A stretch of 64,000 nt of DNA from Rugamonas brunnea (GCF_014042345.1 NZ_JACEZT010000004.1:186001-250000), one strand, 5' to 3'; shown: positions 36,096 to 46,091, numbered from the stretch's first letter. Numbers and translations are program-made. The notes: generated by a model from the sequence alone, not told the origin.

Positions 36096-36593
36096 TTATG
36101 TGTGTTTTTCTAAATTGTTCAACTGGCGCTTGAACAAGCCTTCAAGTTGCGCCACTTCTTCCGGGCTGTAGCCGTCGTAGGCGCGGGTGGTGGCCTGCCA
36201 TACTTCGGGCAGTACTTTGGCCACCAGCTCGCGGCCGCTGTCGGTCAGCGCGATCATCACGCAGCGCCGGTCGCCGGGGCGGTTGCCGCGCGTGATCAGG
36301 CCCTGGGCTTCCAGGTCGTTGCACACGCGCGTCAGGTTGGCCGGCTTTTCCATGCAGGCCTCGCCCAGCGTGGAGGCGGTCGACATTTCGTCGTCCGAGC
36401 CGTACAGCACGGCCAGCACCATGTAGCTGGCGTCGACCAGTTCGTACTTGCGCAGCGCAGCGTTGGTCAAATCCTTCATCCGTTTCTGGATGTGGTACGT
36501 CATGCGCATCAGGCGCATCAAGTCTTCCGGGAAGTCCGGCACGCGGGCATGGATGTTTTTCAGGCGCTTTTTAGTCGCTTCAAAACTGCTCAT
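36096..36593 (-). CDS. MarR-family regulator of the efflux operon
   Basis: MarR-type winged HTH dimer, 165 aa. The recognition region is TASTLGEACMEKPANLTRVCNDLEAQGLITRGNRPGDRRCVMIALTDSGREL, with the classic wing DRR motif. It is embedded between the outer-membrane factor and FUSC genes, so it is probably the ligand-responsive repressor of this operon (inference from context). AGAGGAG stands before the ATG. MarR proteins of this type often bind phenolic acids, consistent with an AaeB-like pump. Confidence 0.92.
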   Translation of the reverse strand: MSSFEATKKRLKNIHARVPDFPEDLMRLMRMTYHIQKRMKDLTNAALRKYELVDASYMVLAVLYGSDDEMSTASTLGEACMEKPANLTRVCNDLEAQGLITRGNRPGDRRCVMIALTDSGRELVAKVLPEVWQATTRAYDGYSPEEVAQLEGLFKRQLNNLEKHT

Positions 36594-36641
36594 TGCCTAC
36601 TCCTCTGCAAATTCGAAAGGCTTGATTGTACTATCGAAGCG

Positions 36642-38084
36642 TCACGGTAAATCCAGTTTCACGCCCCCGCCTAACGCGGCCATCAGTTCCGCGTAGTTGT
36701 CCAGCTGGCGGCTGGCCACCTGGGCCACTTGCCGTTGTTCCTGCAGCAGCGCGAGGCGGGCGGCGATCTCGTTGGCCTGGTCCGTCAGGCCGGCGCGCCA
36801 CGCCTGTTCGGCCAGCTGGTGCGCCTGCCGGGCCGTGGCCAGCGCCTGCCGGGTCAGGCGCGCCTGCTCCTGCTCGGCGCGGTCGCGGGTGATGGCGTTG
36901 GCCACTTCCTCCAGCGCGTGCAGCACGGTGGCGTTGTACTGTTCGACCGCGCCGTCGTAGACCGCGCTCTGGCCGGCCAACTGGCTGCGCAGGCGGCCGC
37001 CCTCGAACACGGGCAGGCTGATTGCCGGCCCGATCCCGCGCATGGCCGATCCCGCTTCTAGCAGGTGGCCAAAGCCCAGCGCCTGCACCCCCGCGAACGC
37101 GGTCAGGTTGATGTTCGGGTAGAACGCGGCCTTGGCCACGTCGATGCGCCGCGCCGCCGCTTCCACGCGCCAGCGCTGGGCGGCGATGTCGGGACGGCGG
37201 CCCAGCAGTTCGGCCGGCAGCGCCGCCGGCAAGCCGGTGGCCCGCGCCGCGCCTTGATCCGGCGCCAGGGTCAGCCCGGGCCGGGCGATCGACTCACCGT
37301 CGCCCGGTCCCTTGCCGATCAGTGCCGCCAGCTGGTTGCGTAGCAGGGCGATGGCGGTGCCGATCTGCTCCTGCTCGCGCCGGACAGCCGGCAGCGTTGT
37401 TTCAATGCTGGTCACGTCGATGGCGCTGGCCAGTCCGGCCGCGTGGCGCCGCCGCGTCAGTTCCAGCAGGCGTTCGCGCTGCGCCAGCATGGCCGCCGCG
37501 CTGTCCTCCAGCGTGTAGTCGAGCGCCAGCTGGATGTAGCTGCGCACGATGGCCGATGCCAGCGCCAGCCGCGCCATTTGCGTTTCGGCCGACGCCAGCT
37601 GCACTTCGCCCAGCGCGGCGGCCAATGCCGCGTGATCGCGGCCCCACAAGTCCAGGTCGTAGGAACCGGACAGCATGGCCGTGTTGTTCCAGGCGTAGTT
37701 GCCGGCCAGCGGAGGCGGCACCATCGCGTTCGCGGAAAACAGCTCGCGTTGTGCGCTGGCGGCGGCGTCCACCCGGGGCAGCGTCGCCGCCTCGGTCATG
37801 CCGGCCAGGGCGCGCGCCTGGCGCACACGGGCCTGGGCCGCGTGCAGGCTGGGATTGTCGGCCAGTGCGCCAGCCACCAGGCGATTCAGTTGCGGGTCTT
37901 GCAGTGCTTCCCACCATTGCTCGCGCGGCCACGCCGCGCCCGTCACGGAACCGTTGATCGCCGACCCCGCGTTGACGCTGGTGGCGTCGATCTTGCGGGC
38001 CTGGGGCGCAATGCCGCCCATGTCGGCGCAGGCCGCGAGGGTCAGCGCCAGGGTGGCGGCGGCGGCGAGACGGAACGGTTTCAT
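36642..38084 (-). CDS. Outer-membrane efflux lipoprotein (NodT/OprM-like)
   Basis: TolC-family outer-membrane channel lipoprotein, 480 aa. The signal peptide ends in lipobox LTLAAC (Cys at residue 19), and two OEP repeats of long helices follow, separated near residue 235-250. NodT-family phrases include LPRVDAAASAQRELF, NLTAFAGVQALGFG and EQYNATVLHALEEVANAI. It gives the pump an exit across the outer membrane. The ATG at 38084 is chosen because it starts directly at the signal peptide; no good Shine-Dalgarno is visible, so translation may be coupled to the upstream DUF4148 gene, 32 bp away. Confidence 0.93.
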   Translation of the reverse strand: MKPFRLAAAATLALTLAACADMGGIAPQARKIDATSVNAGSAINGSVTGAAWPREQWWEALQDPQLNRLVAGALADNPSLHAAQARVRQARALAGMTEAATLPRVDAAASAQRELFSANAMVPPPLAGNYAWNNTAMLSGSYDLDLWGRDHAALAAALGEVQLASAETQMARLALASAIVRSYIQLALDYTLEDSAAAMLAQRERLLELTRRRHAAGLASAIDVTSIETTLPAVRREQEQIGTAIALLRNQLAALIGKGPGDGESIARPGLTLAPDQGAARATGLPAALPAELLGRRPDIAAQRWRVEAAARRIDVAKAAFYPNINLTAFAGVQALGFGHLLEAGSAMRGIGPAISLPVFEGGRLRSQLAGQSAVYDGAVEQYNATVLHALEEVANAITRDRAEQEQARLTRQALATARQAHQLAEQAWRAGLTDQANEIAARLALLQEQRQVAQVASRQLDNYAELMAALGGGVKLDLP

Positions 38085-38116
38085 GATGGCGTGCAAGTGT
38101 GGGAGGATCGCGGCGA

Positions 38117-38425
38117 TTACTTGGCGTAGTGCTTGCGGGTCTGGGCCACGTCGAAATCGGCTTCCGTTTCAGGAATGGTGCCGTTCTTGCGGGCTTCCAG
38201 CAGTTCGGCGATCACCTGGGCGCGGGTCAGGCCGGTGGCGGCGGGGCGGGCGGTGGTGACGGCGGCAGCGGCGGCGGTGTTCGCTTGCGCGGCCGGTGCG
38301 GCGGCGACGGCAGCGGCAGCGGTCACTTGCTTGGCGGTGGACGATTCGGCCTGGGCGTAGGCGCCGGTGGCGGCGAAGGCGGCGGCGATGGTAAGGGCGG
38401 CAGTGATACGTTGCTTGGCGTTCAT
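38117..38425 (-). CDS. DUF4148-domain exported small protein
   Basis: A 102-aa exported protein: signal peptide residues 1-23 (ending AYA), an alanine-rich low-complexity middle, and a C-terminal DUF4148 motif (GLTRAQVIAELLEARKNGTIP...EADF). DUF4148 proteins are abundant in Burkholderiales and of unknown function. AGGAGAA precedes the ATG at 38425. It is the first gene downstream of the strong promoter at 38582-38610 and stands 32 bp ahead of the outer-membrane factor, so it may be the leading gene of the efflux operon. Confidence 0.85.
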   Translation of the reverse strand: MNAKQRITAALTIAAAFAATGAYAQAESSTAKQVTAAAAVAAAPAAQANTAAAAAVTTARPAATGLTRAQVIAELLEARKNGTIPETEADFDVAQTRKHYAK

Positions 38426-38581
38426 GGTAGTTCTCCTGGGTGAGGCAAGCGTCGGCGGCGCCGGCGGGCTTGCGATATGTGGCGGTACTGACATGCAGGC
38501 CGGATGCCACTGACCGGTCGTCGAAGCATTACAAGCGGCAGCGGTTTTGCTTTGCTTCGTGTATTTGCTTCATTGAGGTAA

Positions 38582-38610
38582 ATTATAGTCGTGAATATTA
38601 CATTTGTAAA
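38582..38610 (-). promoter_or_regulatory. Sigma-70 promoter with overlapping inverted repeat, for DUF4148/efflux operon
   Basis: On the minus strand TTTACA (38605-38610) and TATAAT (38582-38587) are separated by exactly 17 bp, a near-consensus promoter. An inverted repeat TTACA-TT-TGTAA (38598-38609) covers the -35 and could be the operator of the operon's MarR protein. The start codon lies ~155 bp downstream. The remaining sequence up to the divergent ABC permease gene holds no other gene I can support. Confidence 0.75.
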
Positions 38611-38804
38611 TTAAATGTTCCTATCGATCTCATAGGTATTGCTGATGGGGTAAAAGCGGGGGCGGGTGGGAGGGAGACGCGCGGGCCGGCCGCTCATTGC
38701 CGCGATTGTGCAATCTGTCGCCGCTATCGGCGTTTTGTCGCAATCGCGGGGTGCGCCGTAGCCTGCTTTGCCATGATTGCCTTCCTGTTAATGGCGATCA
38801 GGCT

Positions 38805-41324
38805 ATGTTCAAACTCTCTCTTTACATGACCCTGCGGGACTGGCGCGCCGGCGAACTGCGCTTCCTGCTGCTGGCGTTGGCGCTGTCGGTGGCGGCGCTG
38901 TCGAGCGTGAATTTCTTTGTGGAGCGCATGCGCGTTGGCCTGGCGCGTGACGCGCACCAGATGCTGGCCGCCGACCTGGTACTGGAATCGGACCAGCCAC
39001 TGGATGGCGCCTGGCTGGCCGAAGCCCAGCGGCGCGGCTTGCGCAGCGCCGACACCGTGTCGCTGTTCACGATGGCCGTGGCGGGCGAAGGCGGGCAAGC
39101 CGCGTCCACGCTGGTGGCGCTCAAAAGCGTGAGCGAGGCCTATCCCTTGCGCGGCCGCCTGCGCGTGCAGCTGCAGGACGGCGACGCGGTCAGCGAGACG
39201 CCACCCGCGCCGGGTACGGTGTGGGTGGATGCCACGCTGCAGGCGAGCCTGCGCCTGCACATCGGTTCGACGCTGCGCATCGGTGAGCGCAGCCTGACCG
39301 TGGCCCAGGTGCTGACGGCTGAACCGGATGCCCGCCCCGCCTTCCTGGCGCTGGCGCCGCGCGTGCTGATGGCCAGCGCCGACCTGGGCGCCACCGGACT
39401 GCTGCAAGCGCACGCCATCGCCACCCACCACTTGCTGCTTGCGGGACCGGCGGAGCAAGTGAGCGCCTACGAACGCTGGGCCAGGGACCGCATGGCCGCC
39501 GCACCGGTCACGAAAGTTGCGCTGAACAGCTACGCGTCGAAGCGCGGCGACGCCGGCGAGATGCTCGAGCAAACGCAGCAGTTCTTGTCGCTGGCCAGCC
39601 TGCTCACGGCACTGCTGGCGGCGCTGGCCGTGGCGCTGGCTGCGCGCCGCTTCGTGCGCCGTCACCTGGACGCCTGCGCCATGTTGCGCTGCCTCGGGCT
39701 GACCCAGTCCCGCCTGACGCAGCTGTTTCTGCTGGAATTCCTGCTGGTCGGGTTGGTGGCCGGTATGGCAGGCGTGGCGCTCGGCTACGCCGGCCATTTC
39801 GCGCTGGTGGACTGGCTGGGACAACTGGCCCCGGCCGGCTTGCCGGCCCCAGGTTGGGCGCCCGCGCTGCAAGGCATGGCGGCCAGCCTGATCCTGCTGC
39901 TGGGCTTTGCGCTGCCGCCCGTGCTCCAGTTGCGCAACGTGCCGCAATTGCGGCTGCTGCGGCGCGAGGCGGCGCCACCCCAGCCCCGCGCGCTGGTTGG
40001 CTACGTGCTGGGGCTGGCCATGTTCGGTGGCCTGCTCGCCTGGCAGACCGGCGATCCGATGCTGGGTGCGCTGGTGGGCGGGGCGTTCCTCGTGGGCGGT
40101 GCCGCGTTTGGCTTGCTGGCCTGGCTGGGACTGGCTTTGCTTAAGCGCTCGCGCGGCGTGTTCGACCATGCGGCGTGGCGCCTGGCCGTCACCGACATGC
40201 TGCGCCAGCCCGGCGCCAGCGCGCTGCAAGTGGTGGCGCTGGCACTGGGCCTGACGGCGCTGCTGCTGTTGACGGTGGTGCGCGCCGACCTGCTGGCGGC
40301 GTGGACGAGGGCCACGCCGGCCGGCGCGCCCAACCAGTTCGTCATCAATATCCAGCCCGACCAGCGCGACGCGATCGACGCGCGCCTGCGTGGCTACGGC
40401 GCGCCGCAACAGCAGGCGCTCACCCGCGCGCGTCTGCTCAGCATCAATGGACGCGATGCGCTGGAGGTGGTCAGCAATGATGGCAAGGGCAGCCCAGCGC
40501 GCGATGTGCGCGAGTTGCTGGAACGCGAACTCGACATTGGCCACGCGGCCACGCTGCCGTCGTCCGACACGCTCACGACCGGCGATTGGTATGGCACCGT
40601 CGAGGCGCAAGGCATGCCCGCCATTTCCGTCGAAGAGAAATTCGCCGCCGATCTCAAGCTCAAGCCGGGCGACACCCTGCAGTTCGACGTGGCCGGCCAG
40701 CCGCTGCAAGCGCGCGTGGCCAACCTGCGCAAGGTGGACTGGCGCGCGCATCAGATCGGGAACCTGCTGCTGATGCATCCAGCGGCCATGCGCGGCCTGC
40801 CCGCCACCTGGGCCGTGGCCGTCCACGTGCCAGCCGACGACCTGATGTTCGGCACCCGCCTCGCGCGTGATTTTCCCAACCTGACCGTGATCGACCTGCG
40901 CGCCATCCTCCGCCAGGTGCAGCGCATGCTGGCGCAGGCCGTGGCGGCGGTGCAGTTCCTGTTCGCCTTCACGCTGGCCGCCGGCGTGCTGGTGCTGTAC
41001 GCCGCGCTGGCCGGCTCGCACGACTTGCGCGCGCGCCAGGCGGCTTTGCTGCGCGCGCTGGGCGCCACGCGTGGGCGGCTGGCCCAGGCGCAGTGGATAG
41101 AACATGCGCTCACCGGGGCGCTGGCCGGCCTGCTGGCCGCCGCCGGCGCCACGTTGGCCAGTTGGGTGCTGGCGCGCTACAGCTTCCACCTGGACTGGCA
41201 CTGGTCGCCCTTGCTGCTGGCCGTGGGCATGGTGGCCGGCGCGGCCTGCGCGATGGCGGGCGGCTGGCTGGGCTTGCGCCACGTATTGAACCAGCCGCCG
41301 TTGCTGGGACTTCGGTCAAATTAA
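38805..41324 (+). CDS. ABC transporter permease, FtsX/YbbP type
   Basis: Inner-membrane permease, 839 aa, of the FtsX-like (MacB/LolC/YbbP) superfamily. One TM helix near the N-terminus (LRFLLLALALSVAALSSVNFF) precedes a large periplasmic domain. A block of three to four helices (~265-420), further TM helices and a second periplasmic domain follow, then a final FtsX helix group (~710-835). This resembles E. coli YbbP rather than MacB. The family moves lipids or envelope molecules, or transmits force, rather than importing. The ATG at 38805 is preceded by a weak AGG; longer frames upstream are not protein-like. The ATPase gene follows 19 bp later. Confidence 0.9.
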   Translation: MFKLSLYMTLRDWRAGELRFLLLALALSVAALSSVNFFVERMRVGLARDAHQMLAADLVLESDQPLDGAWLAEAQRRGLRSADTVSLFTMAVAGEGGQAASTLVALKSVSEAYPLRGRLRVQLQDGDAVSETPPAPGTVWVDATLQASLRLHIGSTLRIGERSLTVAQVLTAEPDARPAFLALAPRVLMASADLGATGLLQAHAIATHHLLLAGPAEQVSAYERWARDRMAAAPVTKVALNSYASKRGDAGEMLEQTQQFLSLASLLTALLAALAVALAARRFVRRHLDACAMLRCLGLTQSRLTQLFLLEFLLVGLVAGMAGVALGYAGHFALVDWLGQLAPAGLPAPGWAPALQGMAASLILLLGFALPPVLQLRNVPQLRLLRREAAPPQPRALVGYVLGLAMFGGLLAWQTGDPMLGALVGGAFLVGGAAFGLLAWLGLALLKRSRGVFDHAAWRLAVTDMLRQPGASALQVVALALGLTALLLLTVVRADLLAAWTRATPAGAPNQFVINIQPDQRDAIDARLRGYGAPQQQALTRARLLSINGRDALEVVSNDGKGSPARDVRELLERELDIGHAATLPSSDTLTTGDWYGTVEAQGMPAISVEEKFAADLKLKPGDTLQFDVAGQPLQARVANLRKVDWRAHQIGNLLLMHPAAMRGLPATWAVAVHVPADDLMFGTRLARDFPNLTVIDLRAILRQVQRMLAQAVAAVQFLFAFTLAAGVLVLYAALAGSHDLRARQAALLRALGATRGRLAQAQWIEHALTGALAGLLAAAGATLASWVLARYSFHLDWHWSPLLLAVGMVAGAACAMAGGWLGLRHVLNQPPLLGLRSN

Positions 41325-41343
41325 TTCACAGGAGAGAGTGACG

Positions 41344-42066
41344 ATGACAACCATGGAATTTGCCCGCGCCGCCGCCGCACAGGCGCTGCATCCAGCCATC
41401 GCCGTGCGGGGACTGGGCAAGACGGTGACGGATGCGGGCGGCGCGCTCACCATCCTGCACGCGATCGACTTCACCGTGCTGCCGGGCGAAACGGTCGCCA
41501 TCGTGGGCGCCTCCGGCTCCGGCAAGTCCACCTTGCTGGGATTGCTGGCGGGGCTGGACCTGCCCTCGGAAGGCACGGTCGAACTGCAGCAGACCGACAT
41601 CTTCGCGCTCGACGAGGATGGCCGCGCCCAGTTCCGCCAGCGGCAGGTGGGTTTCGTGTTCCAGTCCTTCCAGTTGCTGGCCCACCTGACGGCGCTGGAA
41701 AATGTGATGCTGCCGCTGGAGTTGCGCGGCGACCGCCAGGCCCGTGCCAAGGCCGAACGCATGCTGGAGCGGGTGGGCTTGGCCGCGCGGCTGGGCCACT
41801 ATCCGCGCTACCTGTCCGGCGGTGAGCAGCAGCGCGTGGCGCTGGCGCGTGCCTTCGTGTGCGAACCGCCGCTGCTGCTGGCCGACGAGCCGACCGGCAG
41901 TCTCGATGCGGCCAGTGGCGAAGCGGTGATGGCGCTGATGTTCGAATTGAACCGCGAGCACGGCTCCACGCTGGTGCTGGTTACGCACGATATGACGATT
42001 GCGGCCCGCTGCGGCCGCACCCTGCACATGCGCGCCGGCCGGTTGGCTGGCGCTGCCCAACCATGA
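41344..42066 (+). CDS. ABC transporter ATP-binding protein, YbbA/LolD type
   Basis: ABC ATPase, 240 aa, of the LolD/MacB/YbbA class. Walker A GASGSGKST (residues 55-63), Q-loop FVFQSFQLL, signature YLSGGEQQR, Walker B plus D-loop LLADEPTGSLD and switch His in VLVTHDMT are all intact. The ATG at 41344 stands 7 bp after an AGGAGAG site; a GTG six bases earlier overlaps that site. It pairs with the permease gene 19 bp upstream and is followed after 11 bp by a periplasmic protein gene. Its partner suggests an export or lipid-handling role. Confidence 0.94.
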   Translation: MTTMEFARAAAAQALHPAIAVRGLGKTVTDAGGALTILHAIDFTVLPGETVAIVGASGSGKSTLLGLLAGLDLPSEGTVELQQTDIFALDEDGRAQFRQRQVGFVFQSFQLLAHLTALENVMLPLELRGDRQARAKAERMLERVGLAARLGHYPRYLSGGEQQRVALARAFVCEPPLLLADEPTGSLDAASGEAVMALMFELNREHGSTLVLVTHDMTIAARCGRTLHMRAGRLAGAAQP

Positions 42067-42077
42067 AAGGAGCAACG

Positions 42078-42842
42078 ATGCGGTTGATGATGACGGTGCT
42101 GGCCGCCGCGCTGGCGCAAGCCTTGTGCTGCCAGGCGGCGCGGGCCGATGGCCTGGCCGACCTGAAGTCGGCCTTGACGCGCCTGCAGGAACAGGCGCCA
42201 CTAAAGGCCACGCTCGACACGAAGACCTGGCGCCGCCTGGGGGAGGGCAACGATGCGGAGGAAACCCATGGCCAGGCCAGCGTGGCCATCGAGGACGGCG
42301 CGCGCGGCATGCATCTGGCCTACGGCAAGGATATCCTGGCGCGCATGGACGCGGAATCGCTGGCGCAGGCGCGCAACCCCAACGCCCGCACGCCGACCCT
42401 GAACGCGGCGCGCGAATTCAGTCCGAACGATTTGCGGCCCATGATTTCGGCCGCCAGCAGCCTGTCGCGCGTGCTGGAGAAGGCGGCGTGGAAGGCCGAG
42501 CAGGCCGACACATGCCAGGGCAAGCCGGCGCGCCTGCTGACGTTCGATGTGGCGATCGACACGCTGAGCGACCGTGACCGGAAATACGTGAAAGAGTACG
42601 AGGGCCACCTGTACGTGTGGATCGCGGACGATGGCACGCCGCTGGCCAGCCGCATGATCCAGAACGAGTCGGGCCGCGCCTTCATTGTGATCCGCTTCGA
42701 GGCGCGGCAGGAGGAGCAGCATGTGTATGGCGTGGTGGGCGACCGCCTCGTCACCGTGCGCAAGGAAAGCTACAACCGCGCCTCTGGCGCCGGCGAGCGT
42801 GATGAGAGCCGGGTGGTCAAGACCCTGCAACTGCAGTCCTGA
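42078..42842 (+). CDS. Predicted periplasmic protein linked to the ABC exporter
   Basis: A 254-aa protein with a signal peptide (MRLMMTVLAAALAQALCCQAARA, cleavage near residue 23) and no lipobox in the right place. The mature part mixes alpha and beta, with readable stretches such as LVTVRKESYNRASGAG near the C-terminus. I do not recognise the family. It starts 11 bp after the ATPase gene with an AAGGAGC site, so permease, ATPase and this protein form one operon; a periplasmic partner or substrate-handling role is inferred from that only. Confidence 0.8.
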   Translation: MRLMMTVLAAALAQALCCQAARADGLADLKSALTRLQEQAPLKATLDTKTWRRLGEGNDAEETHGQASVAIEDGARGMHLAYGKDILARMDAESLAQARNPNARTPTLNAAREFSPNDLRPMISAASSLSRVLEKAAWKAEQADTCQGKPARLLTFDVAIDTLSDRDRKYVKEYEGHLYVWIADDGTPLASRMIQNESGRAFIVIRFEARQEEQHVYGVVGDRLVTVRKESYNRASGAGERDESRVVKTLQLQS

Positions 42843-42849
42843 AAACAAC

Positions 42850-42879
42850 AAGGGCCGCGTTCCGGAGAACGCGGCCCTT
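42850..42879. terminator. Hairpin terminator between the ABC operon and sodB
   Basis: A perfect 12-bp stem AAGGGCCGCGTT/AACGCGGCCCTT (42850-42861 with 42868-42879) with a 6-nt loop lies between convergent genes. On the minus strand it is followed by GTTGTTTTC, giving a U-rich tail, so it best serves sodB; on the plus strand the tail is weak. Confidence 0.8.
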
Positions 42880-42926
42880 GCTTGCAGTGGGCGGCCGCCC
42901 GTGGCGGCCGTCCGCCGCCGTCGCGA

Positions 42927-43505
42927 TTAAGCGAAGTTGGCGGCTGCGAAGTCCCAGTTGGCCAGGGCGAAGAACGTTTCCACGTATTTCGCGCGCAGGT
43001 TACGGTAGTCGATGTAGTAGGCGTGTTCCCACAGGTCGCAGGTCAGCAGTGGCTTGTCGGCGGTGGTCAGCGGGGTGGCGGCGTTGGAGGTGTTGACGAT
43101 GTCGACCGAACCGTCGGCCTTCTTCACCAGCCAGGTCCAGCTCGAACCGAAGTTGCCCACGCAGGACTTGGTGAATTCTTCCTTGAACTTGTCGAACGAG
43201 CCCCACTTGGCGTTGATGGCATCGGCCAGCGCGCCGCTCGGTGCGCCTTTGCCGGCCGGGGTCAGGCCGTTCCAGTAGAAGGTGTGGTTCCACACCTGGG
43301 CTGCGTTGTTGAACACGCCGCCGGACGATTTCTTGATGATCTCTTCGAGCGACAGGTTTTCGAACTCGGTGCCCTTGATCAGGTTGTTCAGGTTGGTGAC
43401 ATACGCTTGATGGTGCTTACCATAGTGGTATTCCAGCGTTTCTTTGGAAATATGGGGAGCCAGGGCGTCCATAGCATATGGCAGTGCGGGCAGGGTATGT
43501 TCCAT
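42927..43505 (-). CDS. sodB: Superoxide dismutase, Fe type
   Basis: Iron superoxide dismutase, 192 aa, cytosolic, converting superoxide to H2O2 and O2. Metal ligands are H27, H74, D157 and H161 (in [14 protein letters not shown]). The Gln within [11 protein letters not shown] at residue 70 is the Fe-SOD position; Mn-SODs carry it elsewhere. Length and the [20 protein letters not shown] start are textbook SodB. AGGAA lies upstream of the ATG at 43505. A TACAAT -10-like hexamer lies at 43561-43566 on the minus strand. It is divergent from glk and monocistronic. Confidence 0.96.
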   Translation of the reverse strand: MEHTLPALPYAMDALAPHISKETLEYHYGKHHQAYVTNLNNLIKGTEFENLSLEEIIKKSSGGVFNNAAQVWNHTFYWNGLTPAGKGAPSGALADAINAKWGSFDKFKEEFTKSCVGNFGSSWTWLVKKADGSVDIVNTSNAATPLTTADKPLLTCDLWEHAYYIDYRNLRAKYVETFFALANWDFAAANFA

Positions 43506-43725
43506 GTTTTTTATTCCTTGGTGAATTGAGACGGAGGTGATTTTTGCTGAAACGTCCATCATTGTAAAGCGGATGCGCCATCGCTGCAGGACTGCGTGCG
43601 ATTGCTGCGGCCCAAGATAAACACTACAAAGAGTATGGTTATTCAGGCTGGCGCGGCCCGGAGCATATAATCGCACGTGCCGTGGCGGCCGGATGGCGGG
43701 GCGGCGGCGATTTGGAAGGAACCAC

Positions 43726-44718
43726 ATGCAACCGGAAGTTTTTTCGCACTTTAGCAACGGTCCACGGCTGCTGGCCGACATCGGCGGCACCAGCGCCAGT
43801 TTCGCGCTGGAGACGGCGCCGCGCCGGATCGAGGCCGTGTGGGAGGCGCAGTGCGCCGATTTCCCCACGCTCGGTGCGGCCATCGTGCGCTTCCTGGCGC
43901 AGCCGGCCACGGTGGCGGCGGGCGGCTACCAGGCGCGCTACGCCGGCATCGCCATCGCCAACCCGATCGACGGCGACTGGGTCACCATGACCAACCACCA
44001 CTGGTCGTTCTCGGTGGAGGCGGTCAGTTCCCAGTTTGGTTTGAAATCGCTGGTGGTGGTGAACGACTTCACGGCCCTGGCCAGCGCCTTGCCTTATCTG
44101 GCGCCGGACCACAAGCGCCAGATTGGCGGCGGCGTGGCGCGGGCCGGCGCCACCATCGGCCTGGTGGGGCCGGATGCGGGACTGGGCGTCTCTGGCCTGG
44201 TGCCCGCGGGCGAGCGCTGGATCGCCATCGACAGTGAAGGCGGCCACGGTACGTTCGCCCCCATGAACGAGCGAGAAATCGACATCCTGCGCTACGCGAT
44301 GCGCCACCATCATCACGTGTCGAGCGAACGGCTGGTGTCCGGCATCGGCATCGCACTGGCCTATCGCGCCCTGGCCGAGCGGGCCGGCGTGGTGGCCGAC
44401 GATATCGGCACGGCCGAGATCATGGCGCGCGGCCTGCGCGGCAGCTGCCCCGTATGTGTGGCGACGCTGGAAGCGTTCTGCGAGATGCTGGGCACGGTCG
44501 CCGGCAACGTGGCGCTCACGCTGGGCGCCAAAGGCGGTATTTATATAGGCGGGCGTATCGTGCCGCAGATGCGCGCGTTCTTCGAACAATCGGGCTTCCG
44601 CGCCCGCTTCGAGGATAAGGGGCGCTTCTCGGACTACCTGTCCCACATCCCCACCTTCATCCTGACGGAAAAGAACCCGGCGCTGATCGGCATGTCGGCC
44701 ATGTTGTCGGCTGCCTGA
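43726..44718 (+). CDS. glk: Glucokinase
   Basis: Cytosolic glucokinase of the proteobacterial Glk family, 330 aa, phosphorylating glucose to glucose-6-phosphate. The ATP-binding [12 protein letters not shown] is at residue ~20, the catalytic Asp lies in [21 protein letters not shown] (~150) is a second phosphate motif, and the C-terminal [13 protein letters not shown] is family-typical. Strong GGAAGGA upstream supports the ATG at 43726. It converges on xseA with a 14-bp gap. Confidence 0.95.
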   Translation: MQPEVFSHFSNGPRLLADIGGTSASFALETAPRRIEAVWEAQCADFPTLGAAIVRFLAQPATVAAGGYQARYAGIAIANPIDGDWVTMTNHHWSFSVEAVSSQFGLKSLVVVNDFTALASALPYLAPDHKRQIGGGVARAGATIGLVGPDAGLGVSGLVPAGERWIAIDSEGGHGTFAPMNEREIDILRYAMRHHHHVSSERLVSGIGIALAYRALAERAGVVADDIGTAEIMARGLRGSCPVCVATLEAFCEMLGTVAGNVALTLGAKGGIYIGGRIVPQMRAFFEQSGFRARFEDKGRFSDYLSHIPTFILTEKNPALIGMSAMLSAA

Positions 44719-44732
44719 GCCGGGGCAGCGCC

Positions 44733-46091
44733 TTATTCCAGCGTTGGCTGCACCGACGCGATGCCCACCTGCGCGCTGCCCTCGGCCAGCCGCACCGTCA
44801 CCGTGGCGCGCGGCTGCAGTTGTGCCGGCGAACGCAGCACGGCGCCCTTGGCATCGGCCACGATCGCATAGCCGCGCTCCAGCGTGCGCTGGGGATTGAG
44901 CAATTCCAGCTGCGCTGCCAGCGCGCCCAGCGCGTCGCGCCGTTGGCCAAGCTGGGTGGCGATGCCGAGCGCGGCCCGGTGCCGCAGGCTTTCCACTTGC
45001 GCGCGCGCGCCCGACACGTCCGGCTTGCGGGCCGCCAGCCGGCCGCCGAGGCGCTCCAGGTTGAAGCGCGCCTGCATCACCGGCGCTCGGGTGGCGTGCG
45101 TCATGGCCGTGGACAGGGCCAGCAGCTTCAGGCGCTGCTGGCGGATCTGGGCGGCGGGGCTGAGCAGGCGGCGCGCCTGCTGGTCCAGCGTCTGGGCCGC
45201 GTCGCCCAGCGTGCGGCGCATGGCGCGCCGCAAATCGATGGCGTCCGAGCGCAGCGAGGCGATCCAGTCCGCGCGCGGCGTGGCAGCCAGTTCGGCCGCC
45301 GCCGTCGGCGTGGCCGCGCGCACGTCGGCGGCGAAGTCGCAGATCGTGAAATCGGTCTCGTGGCCCACGCCGGAAATCACCGGCACGGCGCAATTGGCCA
45401 CCGCGTAGGCCACCGCTTCCTCGTTGAACGACCACAAATCCTCGATGCTGCCGCCGCCCCGGCACACGATCAGTACATCGCATTCGGCCCGCTGCGAGGC
45501 GGTGGCGATGGCGGCGGCGATGCGGTCGCCGGCGCCCTGGCCCTGCACGGGCGTGGGGTAGATCACCACCCGCACGTGGGGCGCGCGGCGGCGCAGGGCG
45601 GTAAGCACGTCGCGCAGCGCGGCCGCCTGCGGACTGGTGACGATGCCGATGGTGCGCGCGAACATGGGCACGGCGCGCTTGCGGTCCTGGTCGAACAGAC
45701 CGGCCGAGGCCAGCTTTTCCTTCAGCCGCAGGAAGGCTTCGAACAGCGAGCCGACGCCGGCGCGCCGGATCGCCTCCACGTTGATCTGGTAATCGCCGCG
45801 CGCGCCGTACAGCGTGACGAGGGCGCGCACTTCCACCTTGTCGCCCTCGCGCGGGATGAAGCCGGCGTATTGGGCGCGGCCACGGAACATCACGGCGCGC
45901 ACCTGGGCCGCGTCGTCCTTGAGCGTGAAATACCAGTGGCCGGAACTGGCGCGCGTGAAATTCGATACTTCGCCGCCTATCCAGGTGAGCGGGAATGACC
46001 GTTCCAGCAGGCGCGCGACGGCCTGGTTGAGGGCGGTCACCGTCATCACGGGCTGGGCGGGGGCGTTGGCTGTGCTGTCCTGGGGATTCAT
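44733..46091 (-). CDS. xseA: Exodeoxyribonuclease VII large subunit
   Basis: Large subunit of exonuclease VII, 452 aa, which degrades single-stranded DNA from both ends with XseB. The N-terminal OB fold reads [39 protein letters not shown]. The nuclease core holds [34 protein letters not shown] and [29 protein letters not shown] long coiled coil follows (~265-400). The ATG at 46091 is preferred to a GTG 30 bases upstream. No strong Shine-Dalgarno is visible for either start. Its promoter lies in the repeat-bearing intergenic region. Confidence 0.95.
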   Translation of the reverse strand: MNPQDSTANAPAQPVMTVTALNQAVARLLERSFPLTWIGGEVSNFTRASSGHWYFTLKDDAAQVRAVMFRGRAQYAGFIPREGDKVEVRALVTLYGARGDYQINVEAIRRAGVGSLFEAFLRLKEKLASAGLFDQDRKRAVPMFARTIGIVTSPQAAALRDVLTALRRRAPHVRVVIYPTPVQGQGAGDRIAAAIATASQRAECDVLIVCRGGGSIEDLWSFNEEAVAYAVANCAVPVISGVGHETDFTICDFAADVRAATPTAAAELAATPRADWIASLRSDAIDLRRAMRRTLGDAAQTLDQQARRLLSPAAQIRQQRLKLLALSTAMTHATRAPVMQARFNLERLGGRLAARKPDVSGARAQVESLRHRAALGIATQLGQRRDALGALAAQLELLNPQRTLERGYAIVADAKGAVLRSPAQLQPRATVTVRLAEGSAQVGIASVQPTLE

